From positions 413,501 through 477,500 of the forward strand of contig LANB01000001.1 in NCBI GenBank assembly GCA_000964245.1: 64,000 nt of DNA. The letters run 5' to 3'. A model generated the notes under the pieces. That model did not search any database and had not been told where the DNA came from. It saw only the letters and a program-made list of their open reading frames with translations. Shown in pieces: positions 1 to 9,440 of the stretch (the first letter of the stretch is position 1; each line of letters begins with the position of its first letter). Made by a program: the position numbers and the translations under genes. The DNA comes from Cellvibrionaceae bacterium 1162T.S.0a.05 (GTDB lineage Bacteria > Pseudomonadota > Gammaproteobacteria > Pseudomonadales > Cellvibrionaceae).

Positions 1-109
1 CCGTCGTATTTCTGGAACTGATACATTTATTTACACTTCTTTTTGTTGATAGCATGCGGACTCCATACGATGATGGAAAATGTTAACCAAGTAAAGGCAA
101 CAGGGATTT

Positions 110-2632
110 ATGACTTCATTACAGCTTTGGTATAAGCCACACAGACACTCGTCACTCCCGCAATCTGTGACTTCGACACCCTTAAAACGGGATTTATCCT
201 GGCCAATCCGTTATCAAAATGTCTTGCGCGGAATTGCCTGTTCGATGTTACTTGGCCTGGCGTCTTCCATGAGTTTTGCCGACGACGATAAACCTCGCTA
301 TGTGCACGAACAAGGGGCCGATGAGGGGGATTGCCGCAATAGTTTTCGCCCCTGCGCCAGCATTGACTATGCCCTTGCAGTCGCAGGCAAGGGCGACAGC
401 ATACTCGTTGGCAAAGGTCATTATGAGTTGGGCGATGCTGACGCCTTGTTTCGCTATCTTTCGGCCAGTTCACGTCTCTATGCCAGCCGCAATAGACTGG
501 AAGGCTTTAGCAGTGAAGATCGTGTACAACACGAATCGGTTTTGATCGGTCTGCCACCCGCACGCCGACAGGAATTTGAAGCGCGCGGTTTTCGCGTGAT
601 CGTCGATAGAAAATCCATCAAGGATGCGACAGCCAAGCATGCCATGCTTGAAAAAATTCAAGCAAACGCCAAAAGTCGCCCGCGCAGCGACTGCATCGAC
701 AACCGTGCCGACATTTACCGTTGTGAAAATATCAATTTACTTGCGCAGCTTTCTCTCGGCAATTTAAAAGCCGGGGCCGCGGAGGGTTCCGATATTTGGG
801 GATTTCAGGATTTAAATACCCTGCGTGAATATGTAATTGTTGGTTTGAGCAATGGCGTCTCTGTGGTCGATGTCACCGACCCGGAAAACCCTCAAGTCAT
901 CAGCACACACAATGGAAGTTACAGCAGTTGGCGTGATATTAAAATTTTACAAAACTGGAACGAAAATACCGATCGTTGGGAGGCTTTTGCCTATGTCACA
1001 ACAGAAAGTGATATGGGCCTGATGATTCTTGATTTGCGAACATTGCCGAATTACACGACGGAAATTAGTAACAGTTCAGATTTTTCCACGGCACACAATG
1101 TGTATCTAGGCGAAACAGATTACAGCTTCGGTGTCACGCTGCCAGACACTGAACCACAACTCGTCATAGCCGGTTCCAATCGGCGCGCAGGTGACTTCCG
1201 CATATACAGTTTACAAAACCCGAGTAGCCCGACTTTATTTGCATCGGGAACGCTCGGCTACATGCATGATGCAGCGAGCATTGCGGTCGGCACTTCACAA
1301 AAAAGTGCTTGCCCCAACGGCAGTGAAAACACAAATTGCAGCGTACTGACAGATTTTAATGAAGATCAAGTCAGGCTTTTTGATGTTAGCGTTCCCTCTA
1401 CGCCAGAACTTATCAGTTGGTTTACTTACGAAAACGCGCAGTATGTGCATTCAGGCTGGTGGTCGGAAGACGGTCGTTACTTGTTTGTTCATGACGAGCT
1501 CGACGAATTTTACATCGGTCTAAACACGCGTGTTCGCGTATTTGATATGAGTGACCTGGCCAATCCAGAACACTATACCTCCTGGGTCGGCCCAAATCAG
1601 GCGATTGATCACAATGGCTTCGTGCGCGGCAACCGTTACTACATGTCAAATTACACCATGGGACTGACGGTGCTGGATATCAGTGACCCTGCGTCAATCT
1701 CACGTGCAGGTTACCTCGATACAGTAACTGCTAGCGACTCTGCCAACTTTGCCGGCGCATGGGGCGTGTACCCCTTTTTACCCAGTGGCGTGATCGCGGT
1801 CAGCGATATCGAATCCGGATTGTTTTTAATGGAAGACCAAACCACTGTAGATGCATCGCTACAATTTTCAGCAGCGAGTTATGCGGGTGTCGAGGGCGAT
1901 AGCCTTGAAATTCGTGTGAATCGCACTGGCAGCAACGGCGCTCTGACCACTGAAATTGAAGTGTTGCCTCTCAATGCCGGTTTCGAAGATATCAATGTCA
2001 GCAGCCTTGAACTTAACTGGGCAGACGGTGAAAGCGGCGAACAAGTCCTCAGCATAGACTTACTTGCCGATGCCGACCTTGAAGGGCTCGAAAGCCTGGC
2101 CTTGCGCCTGGTACGACCGCAAGGCAATGCAAGTTTTCGCTCGCCACATATCAGCTTGATTCACATAAGCGAAAGCGGTGACATTCCCTTATTACAAACG
2201 CTTAGCGATGAAATTGAATTACGTGGGCTTGCTGAAAACGTGTTGCTACCCGTTCAACGGAAACAAAGCGGCGAGGGAGAAGTCAGTGTTGACTGGAGTC
2301 TGGAAATTGATGGCACAACCACTGACAGCGGAACCTTGAGCTGGAGCGATGGCGAACTTGCGAACAAAACGATTAGTGTGGACAGTAATCTCAGTGGTTC
2401 AAGCATGCAGATACGTTTGCAAAACCCCACAGGGGCGGATCTTGCCAACGACACAGTCACGCTTCTCGCCGTGAGCAATGGCGGATCAAGCTCATCGTCC
2501 TCCAGCAGCTCAAGCAGTGGTGGCTCTGGTGGTGGCAGTGCGGGAAGCTCCGGCGGGGGTGGTCTGCATTTTAGTTTGTGGATTTTACTTGCACTGCTCT
2601 CTGCACGCCGTTTTCTACGAGGGCTTCAGTAA
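110..2632 (+). CDS. Secreted LVIVD-repeat (choice-of-anchor B type) protein with poly-Ser linker and GlyGly-CTERM-like tail
   Basis: An 840-residue predicted exported protein. The start at 110 has AGGG about 5 nt upstream; a hydrophobic signal segment ending SSMSFA lies at about residues 40-57, so the N-terminal extension is unusually long. Residues about 200-580 carry repeats of the type VVDVTDPENPQVIS, VFDMSDLANPEHY and VLDISDPASI, the LVIVD beta-propeller repeat known from choice-of-anchor B family surface proteins. Two Calx-beta-like segments follow (about 600-790). Then come a run of serines, a Gly/Ser-rich stretch and a C-terminal hydrophobic helix with the basic end SARRFLRG. That layout matches GlyGly-CTERM (rhombosortase-processed) tails. 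Enzymatic function is not known; a surface or secreted binding role is inferred. A strong terminator follows directly. Confidence 0.8.
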   Translation: MTSLQLWYKPHRHSSLPQSVTSTPLKRDLSWPIRYQNVLRGIACSMLLGLASSMSFADDDKPRYVHEQGADEGDCRNSFRPCASIDYALAVAGKGDSILVGKGHYELGDADALFRYLSASSRLYASRNRLEGFSSEDRVQHESVLIGLPPARRQEFEARGFRVIVDRKSIKDATAKHAMLEKIQANAKSRPRSDCIDNRADIYRCENINLLAQLSLGNLKAGAAEGSDIWGFQDLNTLREYVIVGLSNGVSVVDVTDPENPQVISTHNGSYSSWRDIKILQNWNENTDRWEAFAYVTTESDMGLMILDLRTLPNYTTEISNSSDFSTAHNVYLGETDYSFGVTLPDTEPQLVIAGSNRRAGDFRIYSLQNPSSPTLFASGTLGYMHDAASIAVGTSQKSACPNGSENTNCSVLTDFNEDQVRLFDVSVPSTPELISWFTYENAQYVHSGWWSEDGRYLFVHDELDEFYIGLNTRVRVFDMSDLANPEHYTSWVGPNQAIDHNGFVRGNRYYMSNYTMGLTVLDISDPASISRAGYLDTVTASDSANFAGAWGVYPFLPSGVIAVSDIESGLFLMEDQTTVDASLQFSAASYAGVEGDSLEIRVNRTGSNGALTTEIEVLPLNAGFEDINVSSLELNWADGESGEQVLSIDLLADADLEGLESLALRLVRPQGNASFRSPHISLIHISESGDIPLLQTLSDEIELRGLAENVLLPVQRKQSGEGEVSVDWSLEIDGTTTDSGTLSWSDGELANKTISVDSNLSGSSMQIRLQNPTGADLANDTVTLLAVSNGGSSSSSSSSSSSGGSGGGSAGSSGGGGLHFSLWILLALLSARRFLRGLQ

Positions 2633-2667
2633 AGCACGCGCTTTAGCGATTTATTTTTCTTTTATAT

Positions 2668-2701
2668 AAAAAAAGCACCGCCTTTCGGCAGTGCTTTTTT
2701 G
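2668..2701. terminator. Bidirectional intrinsic terminator
   Basis: A-rich tract, stem AGCAC-C-GCC with loop TTTC paired to GGC-A-GTGCT, then six T residues. The A tract and T tract pair symmetrically, so it can terminate both the gene ending at 2632 (+) and the gene ending at 2727 (-). There is one C/A mismatch in the stem. Confidence 0.88.
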
Positions 2702-2726
2702 TTTTCCATATTGTGATCAAAGACGC

Positions 2727-4829
2727 TTAGAGCTGTTCGTAAAAGTACACGCCAGCTTCTTCGGAGCCCGCGTCAAAAACACACTGGAAGCGTTTGGCTT
2801 CAACGTTCATGATATGGCAGCTGTAGCTTTCAAACTCTTCTTCTTGCCACTCTTCTTCACAACTGTCGCGGTAAAGTTCGGGCTTGTCACTGGAAAATAG
2901 AATTTCGTTTCCGTTCTTCTCCCATTGGTAAGCAACCTTATAGATCTCACAATTCTGTTCAGTATCAAGCTCGGCGTAAGACCCGGTGCCATCACTATTA
3001 AAGGTTTCTGTGCCGCCATCGTAGAGCTTGCACTCTTCATCGTGATAACGGGTTTTCCAACTTCCAGTCAATTCCAGTTTGGTATTTTTTCTCTTGGGGC
3101 GATCCATCGAAGCGTCAAAGCCCATCTCCATACCCGCGTCGACGGCTTTAAACAAGAAACTGAAGTCCAAACGCAAGGCATCCATGATGTGTACGAATTC
3201 ATAGTACTCCACACAATTTTTACCTTGTGTGATTGGCAAACCCGAAGGATCAAGAGTTTCAGCCAGCTCAGCTAACTTGCGATAATTCAATGACAGGTTA
3301 TACAGACCGTTAGTTTCCAAGGTCTCTGAACTGAGTTTCTCGGCTTCCTGTGCTGCAATTTCACCTGTGTAGATCACAATATTTTGACCTTTAACTGCGG
3401 CGTACACATCGACGCCCGCAGGCACCATCGGTAAATTTAATTTGCTCGCGCCGCCATCATCAGCAATCGTGATACCCGCCAGCATGGGCGACATTTGCGC
3501 AATACTGAGCAAAGCTTGCGGATTCGTTGTGGCTATGCTGATCAAGGCGCTAACATTCTTTGGCTGCTTTGTGGTCGCGTCCCAATCAAAATCGTATATC
3601 GATACACCTGCGCCCTGCAGACCCGGTGCCATACCCGTTACCATGCCAAGCATAACCGGGCTGGTTTGCCGCGCCTCGTTTTGAGCTTCGATAAGCTCTG
3701 GGCAGGTAAAACTTGCATTGGTAAATTCGGTCCACAGTGCTGTCAGTGCGGGTGTCATATTGTCGAGGTTGTAACCGAGGCCAAAGCTGAAAATCTTGTC
3801 TTTGGCGTTCAGCACGTGTGAAGGAATATGCCCCTGAAGCTTTTGCAGCTCAGTGGTGACGAGAGCATTCTTGATTTCAAGTAACATTTGGAAACTCGAG
3901 CTCAAGGTGTCGCCTTCAATACTCATCGCTGTGTAGCCTCCAACCATTCGGGGAACCGCCGCAAACAGCTTGAGATAATCTTCCTGACAACTGCTATCCA
4001 GGTTCTCGCTAAACTCCGCAAAAGCTTCTGCTGGCATATAACGTTGAATATCTTTCGCCAACGAAGAGCTTTCAGGGTCGTAGAAGGCTTTCACCAGGTT
4101 TTCAATGTTCAGCAAAAACAGCATGTCATCGCGATACCCGTAACTCTTCTTCAATTTGCTTAGCGTACCGGCAGATGCGAGGGAGTTGGCCACAGGCTTG
4201 AGCGCCAATCGCTCAGATAACAATTCTTCCGTATCCGCCTTCGCAAACAGGGTTATCACCGCCGATTGCTCGTGTGTTGCAATCACCAGATCGAGACTAT
4301 TCTCGCCCTCTTCCAGCGTCCAACTCTTGAGGCTGGCAGCACCCAGAGTGCTTTCCCGATAACTTAAGCCCGCTTCGGTGGAGGCATTCTCAATTAATGC
4401 GTTAAAAGTTTGTACGTCGGCCAGCGGAAGGTTGATAACAGGCATCGCGCCGTGCATATATACGGCATAGGCGCCTTCCACAGATAAACCAAAATAATCA
4501 GCAAAATACTGATAACTGCCATCTGATTTTGAACTGTAATCATTGATGATATAGGTGAACAATTTGCCGAAAGGCGATTCTCCCAGATCCAGATCCGTCA
4601 ATAAACTCGCCATTTGCGCATCACTGGTCGGTGCACCCGGAAACAAGGGATAGTCCTTCATAAATTCTGCCAGCGCTTTATCGGTGGTACCACCAAAATA
4701 GAGCACAGTATCCGCTGGCACGTAGCGCGTGAGGTCATCCCCCTGACTACCTGTCTCAAATACGCCCGCTTTCCACAGGCCAAAAGCCCCTATACCAATC
4801 AGAAGAAGTATCAGTATCCATTTATTCAT
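2727..4829 (-). CDS. Membrane-anchored DUF3352-like protein with C-terminal lipocalin-like domain
   Basis: Predicted 700 residues from the ATG at 4829, which is preceded by AGGA at good spacing. The frame stays open 23 codons further upstream, but that extension has no ribosome site. The N-terminus MNKWILILLLIGIGAFGLW is a single membrane anchor or uncleaved signal. The following segment with RYVPADTVLYFGG is typical of DUF3352-like large periplasmic proteins of unknown function. The last ~100 residues (LTGSWKTRY onward) read as a small beta-barrel of the lipocalin-5 type, with several acidic clusters and cysteines. No catalytic motif was found. It is a single-gene unit that converges on the preceding gene over a shared terminator. 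The DUF3352 link is a pattern-level judgement. Confidence 0.72.
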   Translation of the reverse strand: MNKWILILLLIGIGAFGLWKAGVFETGSQGDDLTRYVPADTVLYFGGTTDKALAEFMKDYPLFPGAPTSDAQMASLLTDLDLGESPFGKLFTYIINDYSSKSDGSYQYFADYFGLSVEGAYAVYMHGAMPVINLPLADVQTFNALIENASTEAGLSYRESTLGAASLKSWTLEEGENSLDLVIATHEQSAVITLFAKADTEELLSERLALKPVANSLASAGTLSKLKKSYGYRDDMLFLLNIENLVKAFYDPESSSLAKDIQRYMPAEAFAEFSENLDSSCQEDYLKLFAAVPRMVGGYTAMSIEGDTLSSSFQMLLEIKNALVTTELQKLQGHIPSHVLNAKDKIFSFGLGYNLDNMTPALTALWTEFTNASFTCPELIEAQNEARQTSPVMLGMVTGMAPGLQGAGVSIYDFDWDATTKQPKNVSALISIATTNPQALLSIAQMSPMLAGITIADDGGASKLNLPMVPAGVDVYAAVKGQNIVIYTGEIAAQEAEKLSSETLETNGLYNLSLNYRKLAELAETLDPSGLPITQGKNCVEYYEFVHIMDALRLDFSFLFKAVDAGMEMGFDASMDRPKRKNTKLELTGSWKTRYHDEECKLYDGGTETFNSDGTGSYAELDTEQNCEIYKVAYQWEKNGNEILFSSDKPELYRDSCEEEWQEEEFESYSCHIMNVEAKRFQCVFDAGSEEAGVYFYEQL

Positions 4830-5767
4830 ATATTTTTTCCTGAATAGAGAATTGAACGAGGTGACACCAGGCGCTTTTAGACACAAAGACGCACGCAAGC
4901 TTAACCCGGCTTATCAAACACGGAGTATTATGCAACAAACGTGAATCCGTGACCTGAAAAACTGCTCAAATCTTACACTGATAATCAGGAAAGTTTAAGG
5001 AAGCCAGGCCGATTAACTCCGGGACGAGGTAAAACGTGGAGCTGCACGCGCCCTGACCGGGGTAACGAAGAATATGCTGGCCATTGATAGCCTATAAAGG
5101 CCCAATAGATTGATCCGGACGACTACAAACACAAACACAAGCAGCCTGCATATCCCCAGCCCAATCCTTTTATAAAAAAATACAGGTTCCAACGTAAAGG
5201 ATTACATTGCTTTGTTGAATCAGACGGACTGGGGTTATGGGTAAATCTCGCGTTTTATACCACGCAATCGGGGCGAATCTGCGACAAAGTCGTTTACGGC
5301 AACTGCGATTTCAGATATAAATACGGGTAGTTCATTCTGGCACTATAAATGTACTAATCCAGTGAGCGCAGTCGTTTCCATAGATGATAGTTGAGATAAA
5401 AGCAGCCTGAATAAAACCTGAGTAAAACCTTAGTAAAAATAGTTGCGACCAAAATAGCTGAGACAAAAAAATAATTCGCCAGCATTTACTCAATAGCTCT
5501 CACTAATATCCAGCGCACCGCTTACCCACAAAGGGTTGTAAAAATTAAAACAACGGAACTTTTGTTGCCAGGCATTTCTGATTCTTACTGGTTATCGCCG
5601 GCAAACACAAAAATTATAGTTTGTAGCGCACCACTGTTTCATTGGCATCCAGGCTGCCTGTCGCTAATAGCGATTTGCGTTATCGAGTAACGCATTCAGA
5701 TTTTTGAACATAACGCTACTGGCAAAACGTAAGCGTCAAGCAATAACTTTAAAGGATAGGCAATACC
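4830..5767. other. Long intergenic region, no convincing gene
   Basis: About 940 bp between divergently transcribed genes, so it must hold both promoters. No ORF over 60 codons was seen. A 27-codon frame at 5237-5320 (+) encodes IGANLRQSRLRQ, which resembles the first helix of XRE-type HTH proteins and may be a decayed remnant. A 7-bp-stem inverted repeat, TGCGTTA-TCGAG-TAACGCA, lies at 5676-5694, 74 bp before the TonB2 operon start, and could be an operator. Nothing else was recognised. Confidence 0.6.
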
Positions 5768-6541
5768 ATGAAGGTTAGCGTTTTTTTCACACTGCTTGTT
5801 ACATTTTTATTTCAACCGTTCGCCCTTGCCGCGCAAAACAACGAAGCCCTCCCCGATCTGGTTACACAATGGCTGGAACTAGAAAGCCAAACAGGAAAAC
5901 TCATTGTCGACTGGAATTCACAAAAGACCCTCCTTGATCAGAAAATTGAACTCTATCAAAGCGAAAAATCCGCACTGGAAGAGCTTATCGAAAAATCCAA
6001 TGCCAAAACCGACAATATTGACGAAAAACGCCTGGCATTGATTAGCGAACAAGAGAAACTCGAAAAACAACAAGCGCTTACTGAGAGTGCAATTGAACTT
6101 GCTTCATCACAATTCCAGCAAATTTATCGCCGTCTCCCCCCGCCACTCAAGGAAAGCGGAGCTGACAATCTTAAATCCTTACAGGACAACGCGCTCAACA
6201 CCAGTGAACGTATGGAAAGCCTGTTGAGTTTACTTAAGTTGCTGGATGAGTTTGATAGCCGCATCGCTATTCACAAAGCCCCTCTGGAGCTCAATGGGAA
6301 GCGCATAATGGTCAATCAATACTATCTTGGTCTGAGTCAGGCCTGGTACATCAGTGATGATGGCGAATACATGGGCATGGGCTACGCCAACAAAACGGAA
6401 TGGCAATGGCTCGACAAAAATACTTTGGCTCAATATTTTAATATTGAACACATTAGTCGACAGATCCTCGCGTTAAAAAACATTAGCGAAAACCCGACTC
6501 AGGCAAAATATATTGACCTGCCCGTTTTGGCCAATCCCTGA
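5768..6541 (+). CDS. DUF3450 family periplasmic coiled-coil protein, first gene of TonB2-type operon
   Basis: 257 residues. The signal peptide (MKVSVFFTLLVTFLFQPFA) is cleaved near ALAA-QN. Residues about 30-110 are a long charged coiled coil, and a globular segment (YYLGLSQAWYIS, YANKTEWQW) follows, typical of DUF3450. In Vibrio and related bacteria a DUF3450 gene sits directly upstream of ttpC in the TonB2 cluster (established), and the same order is seen here. Its exact role is unknown; a periplasmic accessory of the TtpC-ExbB-ExbD-TonB2 complex is inferred. The gap to the next gene is 70 bp with no terminator. Confidence 0.88.
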   Translation: MKVSVFFTLLVTFLFQPFALAAQNNEALPDLVTQWLELESQTGKLIVDWNSQKTLLDQKIELYQSEKSALEELIEKSNAKTDNIDEKRLALISEQEKLEKQQALTESAIELASSQFQQIYRRLPPPLKESGADNLKSLQDNALNTSERMESLLSLLKLLDEFDSRIAIHKAPLELNGKRIMVNQYYLGLSQAWYISDDGEYMGMGYANKTEWQWLDKNTLAQYFNIEHISRQILALKNISENPTQAKYIDLPVLANP

Positions 6542-6611
6542 TTGAAATTCAGAATTTCTGTCAAGAGGACAACTCATAACACGGAACAAAAAAGAAGGAC
6601 CAAGGCCTCGA

Positions 6612-7979
6612 ATGAAAAAACTGCTTCGTACTCCAATACTGTTTTCAATAGCGCTGCTTCCCCTTGCCCTGTTTTTTTCGGCCTCAAGTGAAAGCCAGGA
6701 CGCAACTGCGGAGATTCTAAAAAGAATTGACGATGCCAAAAAAACATTGGCACAAACACAGAGAAGAATTGAAACGGAATCCAAAGAATATTCGCAATCC
6801 CTGCAAGGGCTCGAAAATAGTATTCTTTCTCTAAGGAGCCAAGCGGGTAATTTACAACGTCTTTCCGATGAGAAAATACTGGGCATTGATGAATTAGAGA
6901 AACGTCTCGATTTATGGAATACCCAAAGCGCGTATCAGCGGCACTTAATGGGCACCTATATCAGTAGTACGGGTGATTTTGACACCCCAAACACCGACGC
7001 CAGCAACGCACAACCCCGCAATGCCCAGCAAAATCCTGCCGACTTACTTCCACAATTGCTCGCTCGCACTCGCTTGCAATTAGAACCCACCTGGCAAAGT
7101 CAGGAAATTGTTGCGCCTAATGGCGATATATTGCCTGCCGATACGTTAAAAATTGGCCCTATCCAGCTTGCGCTCAATGCAGAGCATAAGCTCGGCGGAG
7201 TATTAAATCGTCCCTTCGGTAACGATTTGGCATTTCTTGAACATCCCTATTCCAACAAACAATACCAGAATCTTGGCGAGCTAAAGTCCGGGCAGAATGT
7301 TCTGCTCAATCTCGACCCCAGTCTCGGGAATGCTGCACGTCTTGAAAAAAATAGCGCTGGCATCGGTCAACATGTCGAGCAGGGAGGTTTCTGGGTTATC
7401 CCCATTCTGGTTTTCGGTGCACTCTCGTTAATTATTTCTCTTATCAAAGCCGTTCAGCTTTATCGCTTACCTAAAAACGATCCGGTGTTTGCCGAGAATA
7501 TTGCACAAGAAGTCAAACAGTCCACGCAACCAGGATCATTACTGAACGCACTGCGGCAACGCTGGCAAACCAAAGGCAACGCGCAGGATAAATTGGCCGA
7601 AATTACCCTGAGCCACCCCGCCTCTGAAACCAGGGAAAATTTACTGGTCGCCTTTATCATGGAGTACAAACATAAAATTGAGCGTTACCTCGGCGTGATT
7701 GCAATGGCCGCTGCGGTTGCCCCGCTGCTCGGCTTACTCGGAACAGTTTCCGGCATGATCGAAACATTCAAGATGATGTCAATATTCGGCGCTAGCGATC
7801 CCTCCACAGTTTCTGGCGGAATTAGCGAGGCATTGGTCACAACTGAACTGGGATTAATCGTTGCAATCCCCTCGCTGTTATTGAGTGCCTTGCTTTCAAG
7901 AAAAACGCGCTCCTACATCCGCGAGCTGGATGCCACGGCAATTAAGTTAAGCAAACTGGATGGCGGGATACATGCTTGA
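6612..7979 (+). CDS. ttpC: TtpC-like MotA/TolQ/ExbB family proton channel subunit with long periplasmic extension
   Basis: 455 residues. The signal peptide is followed by a coiled coil (about 30-100) and a periplasmic domain to about 250. A membrane helix lies at about 259-280, a cytoplasmic loop follows, and two ExbB-type helices lie at about 358-381 (VAPLLGLLGTVSGMIETF) and 408-428 (TTELGLIVAIPSLLLSALL). The GLLGTVSGMI and TTELGL blocks are the MotA/TolQ/ExbB signature. ExbB proper lacks the ~250-residue periplasmic extension; TtpC of the Vibrio TonB2 system has it and is required for TonB2 function there (established). The end overlaps the next gene by 8 bp, suggesting translational coupling. 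Confidence 0.9.
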   Translation: MKKLLRTPILFSIALLPLALFFSASSESQDATAEILKRIDDAKKTLAQTQRRIETESKEYSQSLQGLENSILSLRSQAGNLQRLSDEKILGIDELEKRLDLWNTQSAYQRHLMGTYISSTGDFDTPNTDASNAQPRNAQQNPADLLPQLLARTRLQLEPTWQSQEIVAPNGDILPADTLKIGPIQLALNAEHKLGGVLNRPFGNDLAFLEHPYSNKQYQNLGELKSGQNVLLNLDPSLGNAARLEKNSAGIGQHVEQGGFWVIPILVFGALSLIISLIKAVQLYRLPKNDPVFAENIAQEVKQSTQPGSLLNALRQRWQTKGNAQDKLAEITLSHPASETRENLLVAFIMEYKHKIERYLGVIAMAAAVAPLLGLLGTVSGMIETFKMMSIFGASDPSTVSGGISEALVTTELGLIVAIPSLLLSALLSRKTRSYIRELDATAIKLSKLDGGIHA

Positions 7980-8379
7980 GGCCTTGCAACACAATATCTT
8001 TTTGCTGAAAAACCCGGTGATTTGGGCGCTCCTGATATTGGCAAGCTTGATTTACTCGCTGTTAATTGCCCTGCTTTTTTCGGCAAAAGACCAAGCCTGG
8101 CTCGAACGCTATGAACATTGGAAGAATGGCTTGCGTACCTTTCTTGCGGCGCTTCCTCTGCTCGGTTTACTCGGCACAATCAGTGGGCTTATGGGCACCT
8201 TCACGCAGATGTCGATGGAAGGTGGCTTTCAACTTCAGGAAGTGGTCAGCGGTGGGGTTGCCGAAGCCATGCTGACAACACAACTCGGGCTCGTATTGGT
8301 TGTCCCCGGCATTATCGTTTTGACCTACCTTGGTCATGTTCAAAATAAACTGGATACCCTCAATAAAGAACTGAATTGA
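7972..8379 (+). CDS. exbB2: ExbB-type proton channel protein of TonB2 system
   Basis: 135 residues from the ATG at 7972, which overlaps the ttpC stop; an in-frame ATG at 7960 is possible. It is much shorter than ExbB1-type proteins (~240) and matches the compact second ExbB of TonB2 clusters. Helices lie at about 16-36, 58-78 (LPLLGLLGTISGLMGTF) and 100-123 (TTQLGLVLVVPGIIVL). With ExbD it should form the inner-membrane proton channel that energises TonB. The next gene starts on the base after its stop. Confidence 0.9.
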   Translation: MLEALQHNIFLLKNPVIWALLILASLIYSLLIALLFSAKDQAWLERYEHWKNGLRTFLAALPLLGLLGTISGLMGTFTQMSMEGGFQLQEVVSGGVAEAMLTTQLGLVLVVPGIIVLTYLGHVQNKLDTLNKELN

Positions 8380-8790
8380 ATGAAGAACCGACTTGAAGCC
8401 AAGCTGGAAGAAGCGCACAAGCAGGATATCGATCTTGCCCCCTTGCTTGATGTCGTTTTTATTTTGCTTATCTTTTTTATTGTTACCACGGTTTTTGTGC
8501 GCGAGACGGGAGTCGAAGTCGACAAACCCAGCGCAGTCTCTGCCGAAAAACTGGAACGCTCCGTTTTCCTTATCGCCATAACCGCAAACGGCGAGGTGAT
8601 TTACTCGGGCACAAACATAGGTGTCGAAGGCGTTAGAAGCACACTGACGCAAGCATCAAAAAGCCGCATGCGCCCTCTCGTTATTCAGGCAGATAAAAAT
8701 GTTAGAACCGAGTTACTTGTGCAAGTAATTGACCGGGCCAAGTTAGCCGGCATAGAAAACATTAACCTTGCGACCGCCAGTGATGACTAG
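8380..8790 (+). CDS. exbD2: ExbD/TolR-type energy transducer subunit
   Basis: 136 residues, starting immediately after the exbB2 stop. The single N-terminal membrane helix (about 20-40) carries DLAPLLDVVFILLIFF. Asp24 in PLLDV corresponds to the conserved proton-carrying Asp25 of E. coli ExbD. The periplasmic part ends in the usual ExbD fold (PLVIQADKNV...LVQVIDRAKLAGIENINLAT). It overlaps tonB2 by 8 bp. Confidence 0.92.
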   Translation: MKNRLEAKLEEAHKQDIDLAPLLDVVFILLIFFIVTTVFVRETGVEVDKPSAVSAEKLERSVFLIAITANGEVIYSGTNIGVEGVRSTLTQASKSRMRPLVIQADKNVRTELLVQVIDRAKLAGIENINLATASDD

Positions 8791-9439
8791 ACAATACTCT
8801 GCTCTTTGGTTTCTGCCGCTGGCAATGTTATTGGTCACAATGATTTTTCTCATGCTCGTCTACTTCAAAGACAAGGTGAATGCCGCGCCGGAAGAAGAGC
8901 TGGTACTACGAAAAATTGATATTCAACTTCCTCCTCCGCCACCGCCTCCTCCCCCAATCAGACCCAAAACTCAAGCTGAAAGCGTCGACTCGCCATCAAT
9001 CAGTTTAACTTCACCCGGCTCACACGCACACATGAGTTATGCGAGTACACCGAAGCTGGATTACACCCAACTTGTCGAAGTGGAAGCCCCGGAATTTAAT
9101 CTCGATGATATTGATTTTTCCAAAACCCTGAGCGCGGATTTTCCCATTCTGGAAGTTAAAAACCTTGATTCTGTTCCTCGACTCGTCTCTTATCAATTAA
9201 GCCGTTTTCCACCTGAGTTAGTTCGCAGAGGAATTCGTCGCGTCACAACGTCAGTCGAAATCATAATTGATCAGCAAGGGCGCGCTTACATAAAAAAGAT
9301 TGTCGACCCGGTTTATCCGGAAATGAACACGATTATTCGCGCCTGGATTAAAAGTGCTCGCTTCACCAAACCCACCAAACATGGGCAGGCTGTGCAAGCG
9401 ATTTACCTCTATCAAATCGTCTTTAACTATCGAGTTTAA
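8783..9439 (+). CDS. tonB2: TonB2-type energy transducer
   Basis: 218 residues from the ATG at 8783, overlapping the exbD2 end; a TTG at 8768 is in frame but less likely. There is an N-terminal membrane helix (about 8-27) and a proline run (nine consecutive Pro at about 50-58). The C-terminal TonB domain (RFPPELVRRGIRRVTTSVEI ... WIKSARFTKP) contacts TonB boxes of outer-membrane receptors. The short linker is typical of TonB2 rather than TonB1. The gene for the TonB-dependent receptor at 24.4-26.9 kb may encode one of many clients. Confidence 0.9.
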   Translation: MTRQYSALWFLPLAMLLVTMIFLMLVYFKDKVNAAPEEELVLRKIDIQLPPPPPPPPPIRPKTQAESVDSPSISLTSPGSHAHMSYASTPKLDYTQLVEVEAPEFNLDDIDFSKTLSADFPILEVKNLDSVPRLVSYQLSRFPPELVRRGIRRVTTSVEIIIDQQGRAYIKKIVDPVYPEMNTIIRAWIKSARFTKPTKHGQAVQAIYLYQIVFNYRV

Positions 9440-9440
9440 T

